Below are positions 1 to 11,219 of a DNA stretch of 64,000 nucleotides, piece by piece. The position numbers and the translations under genes are program-made. Each line of letters opens with the position of its first letter. The first letter of the stretch is position 1. The DNA is taken from assembly GCA_037157565.1 (NCBI GenBank), contig JAZHRO010000002.1:76186001-76250000 (forward strand), in the 5' to 3' direction. The DNA comes from Thalassia testudinum (taxonomy: Eukaryota > Streptophyta > Magnoliopsida > Alismatales > Hydrocharitaceae). Below the pieces are notes generated by a model. That model made no database searches and was not told the origin of the DNA. It saw nothing but the letters and a program-made list of their open reading frames with translations.

Positions 1-1590
1 ACTAGCCGTAGTATTTGCCCTTGAAAAATTCCGATCGTATCTCCTCGGTTCCCACGTCATCATCTACTCGGATCACACAGCTGTGAGGCATCTCCTTGCC
101 AAGAAGGATGTGAAGCCCCGACTAATCCGATGGATCTTGCTGTTGCAAGAATTCGATCTCGAAATTTGCGACAAGGCAGGAAGACAGAATGTGGTAGCCG
201 ACCATTTGTCCCGCCTTCCTTCTAAGATTATCAACCCTTCCGGACCCATCACGGAACATTTTCCTGATGAGCACCTGCTGACTATTGGTACTAGCCTTCC
301 ATGGTTTGCTGATATAGTAAACTACTTGGCATCTCATCAGATCCCGTTTGATTGGTAGAAGGCCAAGAAAGACAAATTGCGCTCTGATGCCAAGTATTAC
401 ATTTGGGAAGACTCGTACCTCTTCCGCATAGGTGTTGATCAAATCATCCGGAGATGTGTTCCGGAAGAGGAAGTCAACAATATCCTCTCTTTCTGCCATG
501 ACCAGGCATGCGGTGGCCATTTCTCTGGACATAAAACCGCATCAAAAGTCCTCCAGTGCGGCTTTTACTGGTCCACATTGTTCAAAGACGCATACAGTCA
601 CTGCAAGGCATGCAGTCGTTGCCAAACTTTGAGCAACATGAGCCATCGCGACATGATGCCTTTGTAGTCAATTCTCGTATGCGAAATTTTTGATGTTTGT
701 GGGATTGATTTTATGGGCCCCTTTCCTATTTCGGATGGTTTCGAATACATTCTATTGGCCATGGACTACGTGCCCAAGTGGATCGAAGCTATACCGACCC
801 GAACCTACGATCACAAAATCGTTCTCAAATTCATTCATCAAAATATTTTCTCAAGGTTCGGGATTCCTTGTACTATAATCTCAGATGGGGGGACCCATTT
901 CACAAATGCTCAGTTAGGTCACTGATGACCAAGTACGGGGTGTCTCACCGAATCTCTACTCCTTATCATCCCCAGACTAATGGTCTAGCTGAGCTATCAA
1001 ATCGGGAGATCAAGAAAATCCTGTAGGTCACTGTTCGGCCTGACAGGAAGGACTGGTCGTCCCGACTTCTGGAAGCCTTGTGGGCCTATAGGACAGCCCA
1101 CAAAACCCAATTAGGCATGTCTCCCTTTAGACTGGTGTGTGGGAAGGCGTGTCACCTTCCCGTCGAACTGGAGCATAAAGCCTATTGGGCAGTACGGAAC
1201 TGTAATCTAGATCTTTCGAAGGCTGGAACCCACAGAAAGCTTCAAGTCAGCGAGATCGATGAATTACGCCTGGACGCGTATGAGAACTCGCGAATCTACA
1301 AGGAGCGGGTTAAAGCCTTCCATGACAGGCATATCTTGAGAAAGATTTTTCATCCTGGTCAGAAGGTCCTACTCTTTGATGCCTGACTCAAACTTTTCCC
1401 TGGAAAGTTACGATCCAAGTGGGTCGGACCATACTTGGTCTGACAGGTTTTTGGAAATGGAGCCATCGAAATCAGTCTGCTCAGCCACGATTCCGAACCT
1501 TTCATCGTGAACGGTCAGAGACTCAAGCTGTTCATTGATGTAACTTCTACTGATTTGGTTGAATCATCTTATATCCTCCATTCCCCTTGA
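1..1590 (+). pseudogene. pol: Element A pol fragment: RNase H and integrase
   Basis: RNase H starts at the window edge (LAVVFALEKFRSYL, then SDHTAVRHLL). It is followed by the integrase zinc-binding region near 495-650 ([17 protein letters not shown] then CKACSRC), the catalytic core from about 700 ([23 protein letters not shown] give D-D-E), and the C-terminal domain to about 1587 (FHPGQKVLLF, KLFPGKLRSKW). In-frame stops lie at 356 (TAG), 665 (TAG), 1024 (TAG), 1384 (TGA) and 1441 (TGA). Element E retains a Gln codon at the places of the 665 and 1024 stops, so these look like C-to-T changes. The short frame shift near 925 also breaks the core. The three catalytic residues are still readable, but no full-length protein can be made. 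Confidence 0.88.
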
Positions 1591-1856
1591 GCTTATTGTG
1601 CCTAGCCGATGGCATAAAACCCAGCGCTTAACGAGAGGCAGTCCGTCATTTTCCTTGAAAACCTAAAACCTTTTTGACACCTTTGTGCACTTAAGGTTCA
1701 CCCTTTAAGACAGCCGACTCCACCTCAGATGCTTACATCTGGGATTAGAAATCGTTCGCAATAATCACCTCGACCCATTCACTCACCAAAATACCTGTCC
1801 TAAGGAATGAACTAAGCTGAATAAAAACCCCCCTAAGTCACAATGAGGACATTGCA

Positions 1857-1875
1857 AACCTTAGGCATGGGGGGG
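1857..1875 (+). promoter_or_regulatory. Internal polypurine tract of element A
   Basis: AGGCATGGGGGGGTA closely matches the 3' PPT at 3147-3159 (AGGCATGGGGGTA) but lies 1.3 kb upstream of the LTR. Matching tracts occur in E (about 45485-45500, -), D (about 56725-56740, -) and C (about 25131-25148, +). The expected role is a second plus-strand primer site. Confidence 0.6.
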
Positions 1876-3137
1876 TATGAAAGTGAAAAACTTGTAAGAA
1901 AAGGTTTTAAAAAAAAAATTCACATATGCCAAAAACACCATAAAAATTGAAATTTTTTTTTTGAAAAAAAAAAAGAGAATAAGAGGAGAAAGGAAATTTT
2001 GTGAGAGAAGGAAAAGAAACAAAATGAAAAAGGAGCACAAAAATATGAGAAAAGTGTAATAGTCATTAGTAAGAAACTAAGGAATTGACCTAAGTTCTAG
2101 ACCTCATTCAAGAAAAGAAATGAAAAGTGCATGATGGGATTAGTAAGAATGCAAACCTTAGGCATTCTTGGATAGACTCTTAATACCCATTAAGATCTAG
2201 ACACTCCTCAAAAGGTTGAGGAAAATGAAAAGCTTAAGTATTAGGTCCAAGGCTTAAGGAGTATTTGGCCTCATTAACTAACTTTTGGTTTACGGGACTC
2301 AGTAACCTATGCACCCTAACCTCACACACAGCCTGGTTTAGTAAGCGTAAAAATCAAAATCACGCAGAAGCATCGCAAAATTCTGAAAAGAACACCTAGA
2401 GTAGGAGCGGCCGATCAACACAAGTTGATTTGGATGAGTTCCCAGTGCAGAGAGGTGGGGAATTCCCTCGAAGATGCGTAACAAAATATCATCTCCTCGG
2501 TGCTTGTCTCTTAGGATATTTACATATCCTACTGGGGGCATGTAAGCATTCTGCTGGTTTAGATTCCATGGATGGCATTATCACGAAGTGTCAATTGCCA
2601 GGGTCTGGATTTGGCCATGGAACACCGTGGATGGGATTATCTCGAAATCTCAATAGCCAGGGTTCCGGGGGTTGCCATGGGCGGTGCTATCTTGAAGCAT
2701 CGATTGCCAGGAACCCTTGAGGATTGATGATGGGAACAAGGAATCTGATACAGACTGTGTTGAAAAGCCAATCCTAAGCTAGAATTAAAAAGAAAAAGAG
2801 AGAGAAAACTCTCCAAACAGAAAAATCTTCTATCTCTCTCTCTTACAAAATGCACTGCGAACTGAGCCAGGGCTAAAATCATTTCAAGCACGGGTGCTTT
2901 AACCACAAAGTCCAATAAACCTTAGGTTAGTTCTTGTGGGCCTTAAAATCCTTTGCTAAGGACTGAGGCTGAGGCTAGACAGATCTGGACCTTGGATGGT
3001 ACTAGAGTACCTTTTAGGCCTATGGTCAGCATTCTGAACTAATCTAGGTTCAAATGACAAAAGCACTTATTTGAAACCATTAAGAACTTCATGGTCTAGA
3101 AAAAAGGTTGAAACCTTAAGTTTTTGCTAAGGGACTA

Positions 3138-3159
3138 GCAAAAGCTAGGCATGGGGGTA
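3138..3159 (+). promoter_or_regulatory. 3' polypurine tract of element A
   Basis: AGCAAAAGCTAGGCATGGGG followed by GTA lies directly 5' of the LTR start TGATGAG. The same string is found before the LTRs of D, E and, in a diverged form, C. It is the expected plus-strand primer for reverse transcription. Confidence 0.85.
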
Positions 3160-3855
3160 TGATGAGAACCTCATCATGAACCCTAACTAGCACAATCTAA
3201 CCTAGGTATGCAAGAAAAAGCTCCTACATAACTCAAAGAAAGGCTTAACTCAGAGAATTCTGAGTCTAAGAAGAAAATAAGTCATAAGGGGTAAAAATGC
3301 AATTTCACCAACACAATATGCAAACAGGGTAACTCAGGGTCCAAACACAGGTCAAACTAACCTAATAAGAAGGAAAGTGGGATGATCTGATCCAACAAGG
3401 GCTACAGCAACTCCAGGGAATTAAATGACATTCTGTAACCCTAAAACAAATCTACTTTAATTCACGTAGTTCGAGGTAGGGTAAAAATAAAATAAACCCT
3501 CTCAAATTCATAGAAAAATAATATCTAGGGATTAGAACCTTCAATTTAGCCTTAGAAACCCATTTTGACCTACATTGAGGACCATGTCCAATTAATGATT
3601 TAATTTGGGTTTTTACGTAAAATGGCTGGTCGAACATGGTCTGACCTAGAAAAAAAATTCACCATTAAAATCCTTAGGTCCAACTTAGTCATGTATAAAA
3701 ACTTGAGCCCAAGAAGAGACCTCCTTGACCGACTTTGCAATTTGGTCCACACTATTTACTTTTTGACCCTCAACTTTAGAAACCCTTGCATTTTGGCCCC
3801 TAATTTCATCTTCGTTCTTGGCATTTTGGTCCCTCCTGCAAGTCTCTGCGCAGCA

Positions 3856-4067
3856 CCATGCTCCGACGACTTTGCGCGGAGCATGGCGCCGCGCGGGGTG
3901 AGGAGGCGTCCTACCAAGAGAACGCGGAGTTCCCTGCGATGTCTGCTATCGCAGGGACTCGGCCAGGCCACCTGACGATGCCCACACCTTCCGTGCGAAC
4001 GCGTGGAAGGTATGGGTCTCGTCTCCGACCATACTCCGGCGAGGGATGCACGTCGCCAGCGTGCATC
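3856..4067 (+). repeat. Array of four perfect hairpins in LTR A U3
   Basis: Four stem-loops follow each other: arms 3856-3865/3877-3886 (CCATGCTCCG), 3931-3940/3948-3957 (TCCCTGCGAT), 3981-3992/4005-4016 (ACCTTCC core, one mismatch outside it), and 4045-4052/4060-4067 (GATGCACG). Stems are 8-12 bp, and centres lie about 55-73 bp apart. Confidence 0.75.
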
Positions 4068-4984
4068 TGCCCCTCCACCACCGCCTTTATAAAGACCAGT
4101 GTCGCCAGCCGTTTCTCCCAGCTCGGTCTTGACGGAGAATCCCTCACCCTTCCTCTCTCTCCATTCCGACAGGAACCCACCAGCTCTGGCGGCTCCTCCT
4201 CCTCCTTCTCGTCGCTCTGCTGCAATACCAGCAGCAGAGTCACTTGCACCTGATCTCCCCGCGTCGCGCCGCACCAAGTGCGCGCCTCCCTGCCCTCTTC
4301 CTCGCCGCCGCACTCTCCCTCTGGGTGTTTCTTCTCCGGCGATAGTCGGTACGGCTGCCCACCTCTCCAGCCCCCTTTGTCCCTGCAAGTAGGTTACAAT
4401 TACTCCCAATCTTCCCCTCTTTCTTTTCCCCACATTATTTCATTTAAATCGACCCTCGACTGACCCTGACCACCATCACCTTCCCCGTCTCTGGCCACCC
4501 TCCGGCGAGTTTCCCTCGTCGATTCGTAGCTCCACACAACTTGCCGACCATCCCACAAGCTCCGCCTCATCACACTGAATGCCCTCCGCCCCTCCACTGC
4601 CATTCCACACCTCCACAACGACCCCCGAACAAACCCATTTTTCCGACTACAGTCTGACCTAGGGCTGCCGCCATACACCGCCTCACGCCTCGCCACCACC
4701 CGCACTGGCTTCACCGCACTCCGGCGAAGCTCCCTGCATCTTCTGACTGGGCTGAGAGGCCGTTTTCCTATTTTCAGATCACGCCCCCTTCGCTGCCATT
4801 ACTGGGTAGGTGAAGCTCCTTCACCTGCAGCTGCAGCTTCGATCTCGCCCAGGCGCTGGTCCCAGGTCGCGTGGAGTGTTTCTGCGAAGAATCCCAGGTT
4901 TGCAGCTGAGGCAAACCCCTCATGAGTTGCTGCAATTGCCTGCAGCCTCCTCGCCTGCCGACTCCAGTCGGGAGGTGGGACTTT

Positions 4985-5028
4985 AGTCCCACCTCGAAAG
5001 TGCGTGGCTCAGTGCCCGTACATAAATT
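4985..5028 (+). promoter_or_regulatory. USE plus TATA-like snRNA-type promoter module, LTR A
   Basis: AGTCCCACCTCG (4985-4996) differs by one base from the plant snRNA upstream sequence element RTCCCACATCG. CATAAATT begins at 5021 after exactly 24 nt. The same spacing recurs in X and E. In plant snRNA genes a spacing of this size is typical of RNA polymerase III promoters. Confidence 0.6.
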
Positions 5029-5956
5029 GTAAAAGTGTTCGAGGCTATTCGCCTTCGAACATAGGGGCCAGGTCCCTCACGCACGTGCGCGCCATGCACT
5101 CGCCCTCGCCCGCACTCACGCCCTGCGGGTCTGGGTAGGATCCGAATACCCGACACTGTGCACACCTCGCCCACCACCGCACGCCGGTGGGCCTGGTCTC
5201 AGGCGCGATACCCATACCCGAATACCCGGCTCTGGGAGAGCGATCCTATGAGAGAAATCTGAGAAGGTGAGAGACGCGGGGAAGGGTAGGGGTAGGTTTT
5301 GCTCTAACCAGTTGCGTGAGTGTGCAGGAGCAGAAGAAGAAGAAGCGGCGAAGGAAGAAAGGAAGGAGAAGAAGAGAAGCACTGTAGTAGACCTGCAGTT
5401 AAGTCGTCTGACCACTACATCAGACGACAGTTGAGCAGCGGCCAGAGGAGATAAAGCAGAGAAGAAGGAAGAAGAAAAGAAGACTCTGCAGCTGAAGAGA
5501 AGAGAAGAAGATCGGACGAGCAGAAGCAGAAGACTTGGCCTCCAGAGAAAAAGAAATCAAAAGAAAGAGAAAGGAAGAAATAGGAAGAAAAGAGAAGAAA
5601 GAAGAAGAGAAGAAGATAGGACAAGCAGAAGAAGAAGACGAACAGCTAGGAAGAAGAAGAAGAAGAAAGAAGCGGGAAGAAGACAGAAAGCACAAAAAGA
5701 AGAAAGAAGAAGGCATAGTCGTGAGGGAAGAAGAAGAAGCTAAGAAAAAAAAATTCTCTCTCTCTCTCTCTCCCCCCCTTTCTCTCTCTCTTATTTTTGT
5801 AATCCAGAGAAACTTTGTACTTCTAGAATTCCAGTAGCTCCCTGAGTTCGACCTCGGGAAAACCATTTCCGAGTTAAAAAAAATCTATTGTGATGGCAAC
5901 CGTAGCTGTCTTTTTTTATATTATAACGACTGTACTATAATAAACACAAAGCAGCA

Positions 5957-8448
5957 CCGCGGTTCGCCATTCTTCAGGCGTGGATGAAGTGGCTTCCCCC
6001 GTTGCTAATCAGAGTGCGGGGTATTCCAAATCTCGCGAAAATATTCTACTGTACGAAAGAAATGACAGTCTTGTGGTCAGCTTGTCTTGCTAGGATGGCC
6101 TCGACCCACTTTAAGACATAATCAACGGCTAGCAATATGTACTCAAAGCCATGTGCGTTCGGAAAAGAGCCCATAAAATCGATGCCCTAGATGTCGAACA
6201 CTTCTACAACCATGATGGGTTGGAGTGGCATCATATCTCTCCTGGTCATAGAACTGATTGACTAGCTTCGTTTGCAGTGTTGGGCGTATTTGTGTGTATC
6301 TCTGAAGATGGTTGGCCAGAAAAATCCCGACTGCAAAATTTTTGCAGCGGTTTTCCATCCTGAGAAATGGCCACCACATGCATCATTGTGGCAGAAAGAT
6401 AACACACTGGGGATCTTAGAGTCTGGGATGCATCTTCGAATAATCTGGTCCACTCCAATGAGGAAGAGCAGTGGGTCATCCCAGAGGTAGTATTTGGCCT
6501 TTGCAATGAATTTGAGTTTCTGGTCCTTGGATAGGTTTGCGGGAATTTTGCCTGCGGCAAGGTAGTTCGTGAAATCCGCATACCAGGGGAACTCAACAGA
6601 ATGAACAACCAAAAGAGATTCATTTGGAAATTGTTCATGGATAGGCAGGGAATAAGGAATGTGATCTGGGTCCAATCTGGATAAGTGATCCGCCACAACA
6701 TTTTGTTTTCCGGCTTTGTCGCGGATTTAGATATCAAATTCCTGCAATAGAAGGATCCATCTAATGAGCCGTGGTTTGGCATCCTTCTTTGCCAACAAAT
6801 GCCGGAGGGTGGAGTGGTCAGTGAAAATGATGACCTTGGAACCTAGTAAATATGATATGAATTTCTCCAACCCGAATACTACCGCTAGCAGTTCCTTTTC
6901 GGTGACAGTATAATTGCGCTGAGCCTCATTTAGTGTCTTGCTAGCATAGTAAATGACGGAGGGTTGTTTCTCCCGATGCTGGCCTAAAACAGCACCGACG
7001 GCAAAATCAGAAGCGTCGCACATCATTTTGAAATCAAGCGACCAATTAGGTGGTTGGAGAATCGGGGAGTCGGAAACAGTGCTTCGTAAAGTCTCGAAGG
7101 TGCTGAGACACGAGGTATCAAATTCAAATGGGACATCGGTAACCAGGAGATTCGTCAAAGGCCATGCAATTTTTGAGAAATCATGTATAAATCTCCGATA
7201 GAAGTCGACGTGACCTAAGAATGATTGAATCTGCTTGACCGAGCTAGGTGGTGGTAAGTGGGAGATAATCTCTGATTTATCCTGGTCGACCTCGAGTCCA
7301 GTTTTGGAGATCCTGTGCCCTAGTACTATTCCATCCCTCACCATGAAATGGCTTTTCTCCCAGGATAGTACTAGGTTCACCTCAATACACCATTTCAAGA
7401 TCCTGGTGAGGTTATCAAGATAAGATTCAAAATCATCTCCGAAAATAGAGAAGTCATCCATGAATACCTCCACATAATCCCCAATCATGTCAGAGAAGAT
7501 GGCCATCATACAACGCTGGAATGTCGCTGGTGCATTGTAGAGGCCAAAGGGCATCCGCTTGAAGGCGAATGTTCCAAAGGGGCATGTGAATGTGGTCTTG
7601 TCTTGTTCTTATAGGCTAATTGCTACCTGATTATACCCGAAGTATCCATCTAGAAAGTAGAACAAACTGCGTCCGGCTAATCGTTCCAAGATCTAATCAA
7701 TGAACGGCAAAGGAAAGTGATCCTTCTGGGTAGCCGTGTTCAGTTTCCTATAGTCAATGCATACCTACCACGATGTCGTAGTGCAAGTTGGGAATGATTC
7801 GCCCTTATCATTCTCCATGATGGTGAGCCCTGCTTTCTTGGGCACTATCTAAATCGGACTCACCCACTGGCTGTCTGAGATTGGATATACAATGCCTGCA
7901 TCTAGCCATTTGATGATCTCCTTCTTAACGACCTCTAGCATATTCGGGTTTAGCCATCTTTGAGGTTGTCTCGAAGGTTTCACCCCCTCATCTGTGTAAA
8001 TGTGATGAGTGCAATACAAGGGGCGAATACCGCGGTGATCAGCAATACTCCACCTGATTGCAACCTTATGATCTTGAAGCGTAGAAATCAATTGATGCTC
8101 CTATTCTTGGGTTAAGTGGGCATTGATAATGACTGGATATGTCTCACTTTCGCCTAAGAACACGTACTTGAGTGAGTCAGGTAAGGGCTTCAATTCAATC
8201 ACTTGTAGGTCAGAATGAGATATGAGAGTGGGAGGAGCAGAATTGAGGGTGGGAATCTACTGATCCATGTGCACGTGAATTCCCACTGAGTCGCTCCCTG
8301 TAAAATCTATTTTGACTGCGTTAATGGGAAACCCGTTAGCTGTAGTCACGTCTTTCTACAATAACAGGGGCGATTCAGTAATATATGGATCAGGATAGCT
8401 GGATTCAAGGGTGTTGTGGTTAGAAGCACACCCTAAACAGTCAGATCC
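5957..8448 (-). pseudogene. pol: Element B pol: RT, RNase H and partial integrase
   Basis: Reading leftward, the RT begins near 8230 (DGIR-type linker, then HHIYTDEGVKPSRQPQRRLNP-like). Motifs SDSQWVSPI and VCIDYRKLN follow, and the catalytic box [11 protein letters not shown] lies near 7445-7475. RNase H follows ([40 protein letters not shown]), then the integrase zinc-binding motif (CHNDACGGHFSG) and the start of the core (GIDFMGSF near 6160-6180). The core breaks off at element A. Stops at SPI*IVPKK, FID*ILERL, SW*VCIDY and others replace conserved Gln, Gln and Arg. The 275-residue open stretch 6727-7554 covers the RT catalytic box to RNase H. The element is not functional. Confidence 0.9.
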
Positions 8449-9321
8449 TTAGGGAGATATGTGTAATGCAGTGGTTTTAGCCCCGTGTGGATTGAGGTCC
8501 GAGAGCCCTGATAGTGTAGACGAATGAGACATTGGGTTGTCACAAAGGAGTCTAATGTTACCACAGTATGCCGCATCTTCATCTTCACCATCCTCCTCTA
8601 TTCGATCACAGTGGAAGTTCTTTGCTGCCCTGAATATGTCAAGTCGAAGTCTCTCATTGCCTAGGGCAATCTCCATACACCCGGATGCACAATCGATGTT
8701 CGCTCGGGCTGTCGCCAGAAATGGGTGACCCAAAATAATTGGTGCATCTCAGAGATTAGGAGGAACTTCCATATCGAGAACGAAAAAATCTGCGGGAAAA
8801 CAGAACTTGCGGACTTTCACGATCACGTTCTCTACCACCCCCTTTGGTGTTTTGACTGATCTGTCAGCCACCTGAATCGTGACCGAGGTGGGTTTCAACT
8901 CCCCAAATCGAAATCGATCAAATACGGCAGCGGGAGTTAGGTTGATGGATGAACCCAAATCTAGAAGGGCCCAATCAAATGGAGAATCCTGCAAGAAGCA
9001 GGATATGAGTGGGGTACCAGGGTCTTTCTTCTTTGGCGGCAAGTCAGCTATAATTATGACTCTAGCCTCTTTTGACAGTACCGCATGTCGTCCAATTCTT
9101 GGCTGTCGCTTCGAGGTACAATAGTCCTTGAAGAACCTAGCGACAGCGAGAATGCGATCGATTGCCTCGAGGAGGGGGACCTGAATATGTACTTCCTTAA
9201 ACATCGATTTCAGGTCCTCAAAATTCCATATGTCCTTTTTCCGTACTGTATTTCGTGTCAGAGCCTCAGGAAAAGGGATGGGAATCTCAGGGTTAAATGG
9301 CCTCTTACCCTTATCTACCAT
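8449..9321 (-). pseudogene. Element B aspartic protease region
   Basis: This open stretch covers the gag-protease linker (ALTRNTVRKKDIWNFEDLKS, then VPLLEAIDRILAVARFFKDY) and the retropepsin. The catalytic motif is intact as ALLDLGSSINLTP, and the flap/late motif is IILGHPFLATARANIDC. One stop near 8748 separates the last beta segment. Proteases of this lineage cleave the gag-pol polyprotein inside the particle. Length and motif order match the Athila homologues in C and E. Confidence 0.87.
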
Positions 9322-11219
9322 AGGTGGTTCCTGAGATGATGGAGTCGAACCCGCTTGCGGTGAAGGGTGGGAAAAATCAGAACCCGCCTACCTAAGTGGT
9401 GGGTCGAATGTCTTCCTTCCACTCCGCAATGAGACAGCATGTGCATCGACTTGCTGTCCATGAAGTCGTGGGGGAGCAGAGGGGGAAGAATATGCGAGAT
9501 TATGCAAAGGCGGATGGCCTTGCACGTACCCAGGTGGTGCAGGAGGTGCCTGTAGTATGGCGTGCGCCTGTCCTTGCGGTGCCTGAAACCAAGGTGGGGT
9601 GCCTTGGTTCTGCACATATCAAGGATTCGAGATGGGTTGGGAGGGCAAGGCTCCCTAAGTTTTATGCTCTTGCAACAGCTGGTTCTGCATGTTCTGTATG
9701 GTTTGTATTTGATCAGCCATTGCCTTCATAATCTGCAAGCTATCTTGTGTAGATTTGCTCATTGATTCTTGTAGCTCCTCTTTCAGCTCCTCCAAAGGGT
9801 TAGCCCACTTTGGAGGGTGGTTGGCAGCTTGGTGCAACAGCTGGTATAACGAGTGGGGTTGTTGGTGCTGAGACGGGAATGGCTGCTGCCTAGGATATGT
9901 GTTTTGCGCATTCCCGTATTGCCTGGTCAGGTAGTGTGGATCTTGACGTGCTCTCTATGAATTACTAGACCAGGAGAAGTTCGGATGCTTGCGCCAACCA
10001 GGGTTATACGTCTCTGAATACAGGTTATTACGCCCGTATCCTTGGATAGCACTGACGTCCTTGTAGGCCGAAGATGTCTAAGACGTATATCCGTTAAGGG
10101 GATACACATTATAATCTACGGGTGGTGTGTAACCCTAGTCGTAAGGTACCAGATCTGGATTATTTACGGGATCTTGATATGCGGGATCTCGTAAATACGA
10201 AGAAGATGCATCCCGAGTGAGTAGATTAACTCGAGCAGGTGGGGCTCGGGGTGCATAGGAGGGTCGTGAGGTAGCAGAGCTCAAGTTGGATTGACCCTGA
10301 CTGATCTGGTCAATCTTCTTCTCAATTAGGTTTATTCTATCCAGCTGTTTGACGATGATATCCATGTCGGCTCGAATAGACTCGGTGTGAGCCTCGTGGA
10401 CACCAACCCGCTGCTGACCAGGCCGCTGGAACTGGTTCATGGATGCGGCATTTATCGAGTTCTCCACTAATGATTCGAATAGCTCAAATGTGCTGTTCTC
10501 ATCCTTTGCGAGAAAATTCCCGCCGCTAGATGCATTGGCCAGATACCGATGTGTGTCATCCAGCCCATGGTAGAAAATCTGGGCTAAGTGCCATCTGGTT
10601 ATACCATGATGTAGGCATTTTCAGAGAAGGTAGTGAAATCTGTCCCATGCTTCATGTAATTTCTCCCCAACTCCCTGGGAGAAAGTCATGATTGCACGCC
10701 GCATTGCGTTTGTTTGACCGATTGGGAAGAACTTTTGCAGGAATTCACGTCGTAATTCCAGCCAGGTTCCAATTGTCTTCCCAATAGTCTTGAACTAGTA
10801 TGAAGCTTTGTCCCTTAGAGAGAATGGGAAATGCTTCATCAGAACAATCTCGAGATTGATATTCCTAGGTCGAATTGTTTCAGCGAGTCGACTCAGGTCC
10901 TAAAGATGCTGGAACTGATCTTCGCGTGAGTTCCCGTAGAAATGAGTGCTGATCAACCCAATTACATTGGGCTTGAGCTCAAACACGTCTCTGCCTGTGG
11001 GAATTCTGACAAGAGGTGCGATATTTGTGTGGCCGGGTCGTAGAAATCCTGCAGTTGTTCTCCTCGCAACGGGTGCTGCATCTTGTCAAGTGCTGTCAGA
11101 ATGCGATCCATGCTCTGCTGATGTCACTCAGATTCGGTGACCCGGGCTTCCAGACGAGCCATCGGGTCCAGATTCTCGAAATCCTGACCCGGTCTAGGTC
11201 TAGGTCTAGGATTTGCCAT
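9322..11219 (-). pseudogene. gag: Element B gag
   Basis: The start is placed at the ATG complementary to 11217-11219 (MANPRPRPRPGQDFENLDPM). Capsid motifs follow: HFPFSLRDKASY (near 10800-10840), LRREFLQKFFPIGQTNA (about 10715-10770), AQIFYHGLDDTHRY and GGNFLAKDENSTFELFE, then a Gln/Pro-rich tail with YAPRAPPARVNL and RLHGQQVDAHAVSLRSGRKT before the protease. About a dozen stops occur, several in place of Trp or Gln (for example KASY*FKTIG). These motifs are diagnostic for Athila gag, which packages the element RNA. Confidence 0.85.

Larger units (their letters stand above)
1591..3159 (+). other. Element A long 3' non-coding region between pol and LTR
   Basis: This 1.57 kb region has no long ORF. 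It holds an internal PPT-like tract at 1857-1875 (AGGCATGGGGGGGTA) preceded by CAATGAGGACATTGCA. An A-rich stretch follows at 1895-2030. A degenerate three-copy repeat of about 53 bp sits at 2566-2718, each copy with a CCATGG core and a GCCAGG tail. The true PPT ends at 3159. The same architecture occurs in element E (44150-45782), so it is a conserved part of the family and not random filler. Athila relatives often have an env-like ORF in this place; none is readable here. Confidence 0.7.
1..5946 (+). mobile_element. Element A: Athila-type Ty3/gypsy retrotransposon, 3' part
   Basis: The window opens inside the RNase H of a plus-strand Ty3/gypsy element and runs through integrase, a long non-coding 3' region, a polypurine tract and a 3' LTR. 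Integrase C-terminal motifs such as KAYWAVRNCNLDL and YENSRIYKERVKAFHD are those of the Athila/Calypso/Cyclops lineage. Gag, protease, RT and the 5' LTR lie outside the window. A is inserted in the integrase of minus-strand element B, whose coding resumes just after the LTR. Several stops show it is dead. The exact right end is uncertain: 5946 or, less likely, 5953-5956. Confidence 0.88.
3160..5946 (+). repeat. 3' LTR of element A
   Basis: The LTR starts TGATGAGAACCTCATCATG right after the PPT and ends near AATAAACA. Its first 700 bp match the truncated E LTR in inverted orientation (43422-44149). It contains an array of perfect hairpins (3856-4067), a USE plus TATA-like module (4985-5028), a GAA-rich tract (5330-5760), a CT run (5755-5790), and near its end the phrase CTCCCTGAGTTCGACCTCGG shared in form with the other LTRs. 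Long ORFs predicted in the purine-rich part are low-complexity artefacts. The exact 3' end and TSD cannot be fixed because the matching flank is outside the window. Confidence 0.8.

Noticed and set aside
3756..4433. 225-residue minus-strand ORF
   Set aside because: It overlaps the GC-rich hairpin array of LTR A, is Arg/Gly-rich, and has no counterpart in LTR E.
5415..5866. Overlapping ORFs of about 70-150 residues on both strands
   Set aside because: They are translations of a GAA/CT-rich low-complexity tract in LTR A (Ser/Phe/Leu on one strand, Lys/Glu on the other) with no domain or homologous frame.
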